Shown one piece after another: positions 5,667 to 9,270 of a stretch of DNA of 9,270 nt. The stretch is from NCBI GenBank assembly GCA_019894765.1, contig JAGXNT010000083.1, forward strand, positions 1 to 9,270, read 5' to 3'. The position numbers and the translations under genes are program-made. The notes under the pieces were generated by a model that had not been told where the DNA came from, ran no database searches, and saw only the letters and a list, made by a program, of their open reading frames with translations. Source of the stretch: Candidatus Heimdallarchaeota archaeon. GTDB lineage: Archaea; Asgardarchaeota; Heimdallarchaeia; JABLTI01. Within the stretch, counting starts at the first letter, position 1. Each line of letters begins with the position of its first letter.

Positions 5667-7241
5667 ATGGCACAGCAAACACCCGAAGATAAGAAGGGAC
5701 TAGTTATAATAGGTGGAGGAATATCAGGATTAAGTGCTGCATTGACTTGGGCTATTAACCATGACACAAGTAAAGATCCTGTGTTACTGATTGAGAAGGA
5801 ACCTAAAACAGGAGGATATGTTACTTCTTATGAACGCAAAGGATATCTTTTTGACACATGTCAAATGATTCCCAATATCTCTGAGATTCTCGAATATCTT
5901 AGTGTTGATATTGATATGAAGAAATTCATGGGATATTACTCACGATTATTCATTGTTGATCCCAAAACCGAGAAAGTAAAGAAGATAGAATTGCCTTCTG
6001 GATTTAGAACTTTCAAGAAGAAACTCATGACTGAGTATCCCAAGAATGCAAAAGAAATCGAGAAATTCCTAGATTACTCGAGAGCAATGTATATTGAGCT
6101 CTTCAAATTAAAAATGGAAGCAGGATTTGTAGATATTCTAAAACTGCTTTTCACTTGTCCTAAAATCATCAAGAATAGTTCAAAAACCTTCAAGGATTAC
6201 TTTGCACAGTTCAAAATAACTGAACCTGATGTCGTGGAAATTTTCGATGTTTTTGCAGCGTTTAGTGCACTCCCGGGAGATCGTGCAGCAGCATTGATAA
6301 CCATCTCTGCTATGAATTCCCTGCTTGATGGTGCATTTAGACCAACAGAAGGATTCCAGCAATTTCCGAAGAAAATCGAGGAAAAATATCTTGAACTCGG
6401 TGGAAAAGTACTCCCAAAAACTGAAGTAAAGAAAATATTAGTTGAGAATGGTATAGTCAAAGGCGTACAACTTGCAGATGGCAAAAAAATCTTTTCAGAG
6501 TATGTTATAACCACTGTAGATCCAAAAGTTGCTATGTTGGAAATGGTAGGCATAGACAAGATTCGAGCAATAGATGCTAAATATGCCCAGAAAGTCGAAG
6601 ATGTAAAAATGTCTTGCTCATCCATGAATGTCAGTTTAGGGTTAGATGATAAAATTGATTTAGCTGCTCTTGGACTTGATTGCGGTTACAATGTTATTAC
6701 CACTGGTGGCAATACTTTCGATAAGCTATTTGATGGTTTTGAGAAAGGAGAAATAGCGTTCTCAGATACACTCTTCCATTTTGGAGTTATTTGTCCTTCA
6801 TTAACTACTGGAGGAAAACCAAATATCACCATCAGAGTGGTTCCTATGGCATTAGGTAACTGGAGTGATTTGAGGGAAAATGACCCCAAGAAGTATAAAG
6901 AGACGAAAGAGAAATGGGCAAATTATGCTATCGACAAGGTTGAAAAATACCTTATACCCGACTTGCGAAAACACATTGTAGTAATGGATATCGCAACTCC
7001 CGCAACTTATGCGCGTTATTCTGGTTCACCTACAGGATCAATTTATGACATGGCTCCTTATACAACCAATTTTGGTAGGTCTCGACTAAAAATGAGAACT
7101 CCAATTAAGGGATTATTCCAACCTCGATTCGTTCATGGAGTCTTTGGTTCACTACTTTCCGGACTACAAGTTAATGATATGATTCTTAATGGGAAAATCA
7201 TGAATGGAATGGCTCGTTTACCGAAAAAAATAGAGGAATAA
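5667..7241 (+). CDS. FAD-dependent oxidoreductase, CrtI/phytoene-desaturase-like
   Basis: A 524-residue flavoprotein of the amine-oxidase/phytoene-desaturase family. The N-terminal dinucleotide-binding fold is plain: VIIGGGISGLSAA (13-25), acidic Glu43 for the FAD ribose in LLIEKEPKTGG (40-50), then Y..KGYLFDTC. The middle holds PTEGFQQFPKKI (226 onward) and the family pattern of a GG-V...V..I....G.V.GV.L.DG segment before a VITTVDP strand. The C-terminal FAD-contacting part is FVHGVFGSLLSGLQVNDMIL (near 488-507). Such enzymes desaturate, saturate or isomerise polyenes and related isoprenoids, often at the membrane; the hydrophobic stretch near 153-170 could serve that. No other carotenoid gene is in view, so the substrate is open, and a role in saturating isoprenoid lipids is equally possible. 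Start chosen by the ribosome site. Confidence 0.87.
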   Translation: MAQQTPEDKKGLVIIGGGISGLSAALTWAINHDTSKDPVLLIEKEPKTGGYVTSYERKGYLFDTCQMIPNISEILEYLSVDIDMKKFMGYYSRLFIVDPKTEKVKKIELPSGFRTFKKKLMTEYPKNAKEIEKFLDYSRAMYIELFKLKMEAGFVDILKLLFTCPKIIKNSSKTFKDYFAQFKITEPDVVEIFDVFAAFSALPGDRAAALITISAMNSLLDGAFRPTEGFQQFPKKIEEKYLELGGKVLPKTEVKKILVENGIVKGVQLADGKKIFSEYVITTVDPKVAMLEMVGIDKIRAIDAKYAQKVEDVKMSCSSMNVSLGLDDKIDLAALGLDCGYNVITTGGNTFDKLFDGFEKGEIAFSDTLFHFGVICPSLTTGGKPNITIRVVPMALGNWSDLRENDPKKYKETKEKWANYAIDKVEKYLIPDLRKHIVVMDIATPATYARYSGSPTGSIYDMAPYTTNFGRSRLKMRTPIKGLFQPRFVHGVFGSLLSGLQVNDMILNGKIMNGMARLPKKIEE

Positions 7242-7274
7242 ATAACTATTCCTCGAATCCCATTTTTCTATTTT
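7233..7274 (+). terminator. terminator of the FAD oxidoreductase gene
   Basis: GAGGAATA (7233-7240) and TATTCCTC (7247-7254) form a perfect 8-bp stem with a 6-nt loop that overlaps the stop codon. A T-rich stretch (ATTTTTCTATTTT, 7262-7274) follows. Stem plus T-tract separates this gene from the flavoredoxin-like gene. Confidence 0.55.
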
Positions 7275-7311
7275 AACTTCATTTCTGAGTAATTCATTTT
7301 AAAGGATTTTC

Positions 7312-7337
7312 CATATATGAAAAAAATTTCATATATG
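7312..7337. promoter_or_regulatory. perfect palindrome before the flavoredoxin-like gene, candidate operator
   Basis: CATATATGAAA (7312-7322) and TTTCATATATG (7327-7337) are exact inverted copies separated by AAAA. The arms carry TATA-like CATATATG, so a dimeric regulator bound here would cover the core promoter. It lies 34 bp before ATG 7371. The in-frame ATGs at 7317 and 7335 fall inside the arms, which argues that they are not the real start. It could also form an RNA hairpin if transcription starts further upstream. Confidence 0.5.
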
Positions 7338-7370
7338 AGAACGCTATTAATTAGAATAGGTTACAAAAAA

Positions 7371-7901
7371 ATGCAGAAAATAGAATTAGCTAAGAATTTG
7401 TTAAGTCCACTTCCCGTTGTTTTAGTTGGAGCATTAGTTGAAAAACGACCAAATTTTCTTGTTATTGGTTATATCTCTCCATTTGATTTTGGCAAATACA
7501 TTTTCTTCAGTTTGTATAAGAAAAGACATACCAGTATTGGGATTCATGAAAATCAAACTTTTAGTGTTAATATACCCTCTGTGGATTTATTGGAAGAAGT
7601 TAATATTTGCGGTTCAAAATCAGGTCGAGATATTGATAAGAGCAAACTTTTTGATGTTTTTTATGGAGAACTAGAAACTGCTCCATTAATCTCTCAATGT
7701 CCAATAAGCATTGAATGTGAAGTGAAAGAAATACTAGATTACGATCCAAACGAAGGTATAATTGGTAAAGTCGTTAAATCCTATGTAGATGAAGATTGCT
7801 TGGTTGACGAAAAACTAGATATGAGAAAAGCAAAACCAATAATCTGGGCTACTGGCGGAGATAACAATTACTATGAATTAGGCAAACGAATTACTGAGTA
7901 G
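7371..7901 (+). CDS. flavoredoxin-like flavin reductase domain protein
   Basis: A 176-residue soluble protein of the flavin-reductase-like/flavoredoxin (DIM6/NTAB) family, which binds FMN in a split-barrel fold as a homodimer and passes electrons or reduces flavin. The family opening is LLSPLPVVLVGALV, followed by PNFLVIGYISPFDFG, a short strand ending in the SIGIHENQTFSVNIPS segment, the VNICGSKSGRDIDK loop next to the flavin, and C-terminal strands with PISIECEVKEI and GKVVKSYVDEDCL. Length is normal. Starts at 7317 and 7335 are possible in frame, but MQKIELAKN is the usual distance from the first strand, has a weak AGGT ribosome site ten bases before it, and leaves the palindrome outside the gene. 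The partner is unknown. It converges with the small membrane-protein gene, 11 bp away. Confidence 0.83.
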   Translation: MQKIELAKNLLSPLPVVLVGALVEKRPNFLVIGYISPFDFGKYIFFSLYKKRHTSIGIHENQTFSVNIPSVDLLEEVNICGSKSGRDIDKSKLFDVFYGELETAPLISQCPISIECEVKEILDYDPNEGIIGKVVKSYVDEDCLVDEKLDMRKAKPIIWATGGDNNYYELGKRITE

Positions 7902-7912
7902 TAATAAGAAAA

Positions 7913-8341
7913 TTACTTTATTATCTCTCCATCTTCAATCGCATAGCCTAATTTTTCAGTAATTATTTGCTCAACGATATAGATAGGATATAATGTAACT
8001 GAACATATCCATTCAACGGTTACTGATCTTGGGACGTCTATTAATGCTTCAACTTTAGCAATCATATCATCAGTAATTGATTCTTGTTCTGTAAAGCTAT
8101 ACCCAGAGAATTCGTCAATGGGTTTTTCATCTGGGATTGAAGCTTCGTATTGCTCTCTCAATTGTATTCTTTGCTCTTCAACTACACCCGCGATTATCCC
8201 GCCAAAGATAATGTTCGTTAGACCAAAACTAGCTAACAACCCAATTAAAGCACCGATATTCAATCCCAAAGTAACCCAAATCAACATACCAAAAACAGGA
8301 TAGCTAATCGAAATTTCAGTGAAATAATCTAATGCTTTCAA
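7913..8341 (-). CDS. small membrane protein of unknown function
   Basis: A 142-residue protein that I do not recognise. Two adjacent hydrophobic, Gly-rich stretches (about 12-33 and 34-55) look like a membrane hairpin. They are followed by a charged, Glu-rich region (56-105) and a third moderately hydrophobic segment (about 108-127). The start is odd: no ATG lies between the upstream in-frame stop and residue 19, which is within the first helix, so TTG at 8341 is taken as the start. A good TATA box upstream supports transcription from here. The alternatives are a rarer start codon a few codons upstream or a sequencing change at the start. The long frame with a coherent membrane pattern makes it likely to be real. 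It is divergent from the hydrolase-fold gene and shares its promoter region. Confidence 0.6.
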   Translation of the reverse strand: MKALDYFTEISISYPVFGMLIWVTLGLNIGALIGLLASFGLTNIIFGGIIAGVVEEQRIQLREQYEASIPDEKPIDEFSGYSFTEQESITDDMIAKVEALIDVPRSVTVEWICSVTLYPIYIVEQIITEKLGYAIEDGEIIK

Positions 8342-8367
8342 AACTAATCCGAATAATGAGATTTTCG

Positions 8368-8377
8368 TATTTATATC
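8368..8377 (-). promoter_or_regulatory. TATA box of the small membrane-protein gene
   Basis: The minus strand reads GATATAAATA, a near-ideal archaeal TATA box. Its usual 25-30 bp spacing predicts a transcript start near 8345, only a few bases before the TTG at 8341, so the message would be leaderless or nearly so. Confidence 0.5.
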
Positions 8378-8431
8378 AGAAATGAGAAAATAAGTGAAAT
8401 ATTGACTAGCAAAACAAGAGTATAGTTAACG

Positions 8432-8439
8432 TTTTAAAT
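8432..8439 (+). promoter_or_regulatory. TATA box of the hydrolase-fold gene
   Basis: TTTTAAAT, preceded by a BRE-like TTAACG, begins 30 bp before ATG 8462 and so predicts a leaderless message from that codon. The in-frame GTG at 8444 is only a few bases from the box and cannot be on a transcript made from it. Confidence 0.5.
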
Positions 8440-8461
8440 TGTAGTGGAATTATCTAAATTT

Positions 8462-9247
8462 ATGCCCTATGTGAAATCTTTTGATGGAACGAAGATATAC
8501 TATGAAGTGAAAGGAGAGGGAACACCGTTAATTCTAATCCCAAGTTGTGGGGTCACTCTGGATTATTGGAAGTATCAAGATCCTCTAGCTTTAAAGTATA
8601 AATTAGTTAAGATAGATGTAGCTGGTATTGGAAAGTCAGAAAGGACTAGAAAAGAATATACCTATCCTTCATTGGGTGAAGATGTAAAGGCAGTTATAGA
8701 AAAAGAGCAATTAGATAAAGTTGTCATTTTAGGTCTTGGTATGGGAGGAGCAATTGCTCTTGAAGCAGCAATACTATTGAAGGATAAAATGCTCGGGATT
8801 ATCTCGGTGGATTCTCTTCTACCTGGTACAGTGTATTACGGGAAAAAAGCGACAGAGGAAGAAATAACAGAAGTCATGGATCTCTACAAAGGGAATTACC
8901 AAGACTATTACGATAATTTGCTCCGCGATATGCTAGGTGATAGAGTAAGCCCTGAGCTAATAGAGTGGTTCGTAGAAATAGCTGGGTACAAGATAAATGA
9001 CCCAGCAATTCTAAGAGAAATGGTTCGAATAATGTTACCACATGATTATCATAATATAATTGATCAAGTTCCTTGTCCAATTAAATACCTTCTTCGAGGT
9101 AGATATAGAACAGTGGATTATGTCTTAGAAGAACAGAAAAATGCTAGATTTATAGATAATGTAGGACATAATTCTAACTTTGAAGACCCAGAAACATTTA
9201 ATCGAATAGTAGATGAATTGATGCAAGAACTATTAGAGAAAAAGTGA
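8462..9247 (+). CDS. alpha/beta-hydrolase-fold protein lacking the nucleophile serine
   Basis: A 261-residue soluble protein with the alpha/beta-hydrolase layout: first strands FDGTKIYYEVKGEGTPLIL, a turn at IPSCG (27-30) where active enzymes have HG, DVAGIGKSER (52-61, matching the DxxGxGxS segment), and the nucleophile elbow VVILGLGMGGAIALEAA. In active members the elbow reads GxSxG; here residue 93 is Gly instead of Ser. A C-terminal His236 is kept in NVGHNSNFEDPETFN, but no clear acid follows the LLRGRYRTV strand. The fold is therefore clear, while ordinary esterase or lipase chemistry looks unlikely; binding, sensing or cofactor-type chemistry is possible. ATG 8462 is chosen because it fits a leaderless promoter and the family start MPYVKSFDGTKIYYE. 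The next gene begins five bases after its stop. Confidence 0.82.
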   Translation: MPYVKSFDGTKIYYEVKGEGTPLILIPSCGVTLDYWKYQDPLALKYKLVKIDVAGIGKSERTRKEYTYPSLGEDVKAVIEKEQLDKVVILGLGMGGAIALEAAILLKDKMLGIISVDSLLPGTVYYGKKATEEEITEVMDLYKGNYQDYYDNLLRDMLGDRVSPELIEWFVEIAGYKINDPAILREMVRIMLPHDYHNIIDQVPCPIKYLLRGRYRTVDYVLEEQKNARFIDNVGHNSNFEDPETFNRIVDELMQELLEKK

Positions 9248-9249
9248 TC
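9244..9249 (+). promoter_or_regulatory. Shine-Dalgarno site of the next gene
   Basis: GTGATC, an exact part of the 16S rRNA complement GGAGGTGATCC, overlaps the stop codon of the hydrolase-fold gene and lies three bases before ATG 9253. It points to translational coupling of the two genes. Confidence 0.5.
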
Positions 9250-9252
9250 AAA

Positions 9253-9270
9253 ATGAATATTCAAGAAATT
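9253..9270 (+). CDS. start of a downstream gene (partial)
   Basis: An ATG five bases after the hydrolase stop opens a frame (MNIQEI) that runs off the window. The strong ribosome site and short gap suggest that it is a real gene in one operon with the hydrolase-fold gene. Six residues are too few to say what it encodes. Confidence 0.5.

Noticed and set aside
6197..6625. Minus-strand open frame of 142 codons
   Set aside because: It lies entirely inside the FAD oxidoreductase gene, is Ser/Thr/Phe-rich and has no ribosome site or promoter; it is an antisense shadow.
7438..7674. Second plus-strand open frame of 78 codons
   Set aside because: It lies within the flavoredoxin-like gene in another frame; the main frame has clear family motifs.
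7900..7917. AGTAAT / ATTACT inverted repeat between the convergent genes
   Set aside because: The stem is only six A/T-rich pairs with no clear T-tract, which is expected by chance in this composition.
8118..8303. Plus-strand open frame of 61 codons
   Set aside because: It is opposite the small membrane-protein gene, is Pro/Ile/Lys-rich and has no ribosome site; the minus frame gives a sensible membrane topology.

Overview
The window reads as a compact stretch of an AT-rich archaeal chromosome. The archaeal signs are BRE/TATA promoter elements, several genes whose ATG lies about 30 bp after the first base of a TATA box (leaderless transcripts), Shine-Dalgarno sites of the GGTG/GTGATC type in front of other genes, and secreted proteins ending in a membrane helix plus a short Lys/Arg tail, one with a PGF tripeptide before the helix. 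An Asgard archaeon, perhaps of the Heimdallarchaeia type, is my best guess from the style of the surface proteins; this is inference and not proven by any marker gene here.

Layout. 1-81: possible 3' end of an upstream gene. 112-996 (+): metallo-beta-lactamase-fold hydrolase with all metal ligands. 1041-2909 and 3016-3900 (both -): two cell-surface proteins. The first has an eight-bladed FG-GAP/PQQ-like beta-propeller, a thrombospondin-type-3-like calcium stalk and a membrane anchor; the second is an unrecognised secreted protein with a PGF-CTERM-like tail. Each has its own terminator and shares a near-identical promoter block. 4009-4608 (+): RimJ/RimL-like GNAT acetyltransferase. 4682-5584 (+): true nitrilase with its Glu-Lys-Cys triad. 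5667-7241 (+): CrtI/phytoene-desaturase-like FAD oxidoreductase. 7371-7901 (+): flavoredoxin-like flavin reductase domain protein with a perfect palindrome upstream. 7913-8341 (-): small membrane protein of unknown function with a non-ATG start. 8462-9247 (+): alpha/beta-hydrolase-fold protein lacking the nucleophile serine. 9253 to the end (+): start of a further gene, probably in the same operon.

Most genes look individually transcribed: strands alternate, gaps hold promoters or hairpin/T-tract terminators, and only the last pair is tightly coupled. The two surface proteins probably form a co-regulated pair. The nitrilase, FAD oxidoreductase and flavin protein are neighbours on one strand, but nothing in the sequence proves a shared pathway. 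I see no RNA gene, CRISPR array, insertion sequence, integrase or defence system. The best leads are the shared surface-gene promoter block, the 45-residue cysteine-bearing propeller repeat, the palindrome before the flavoredoxin gene, the nucleophile-less hydrolase and the leaderless promoter pattern.
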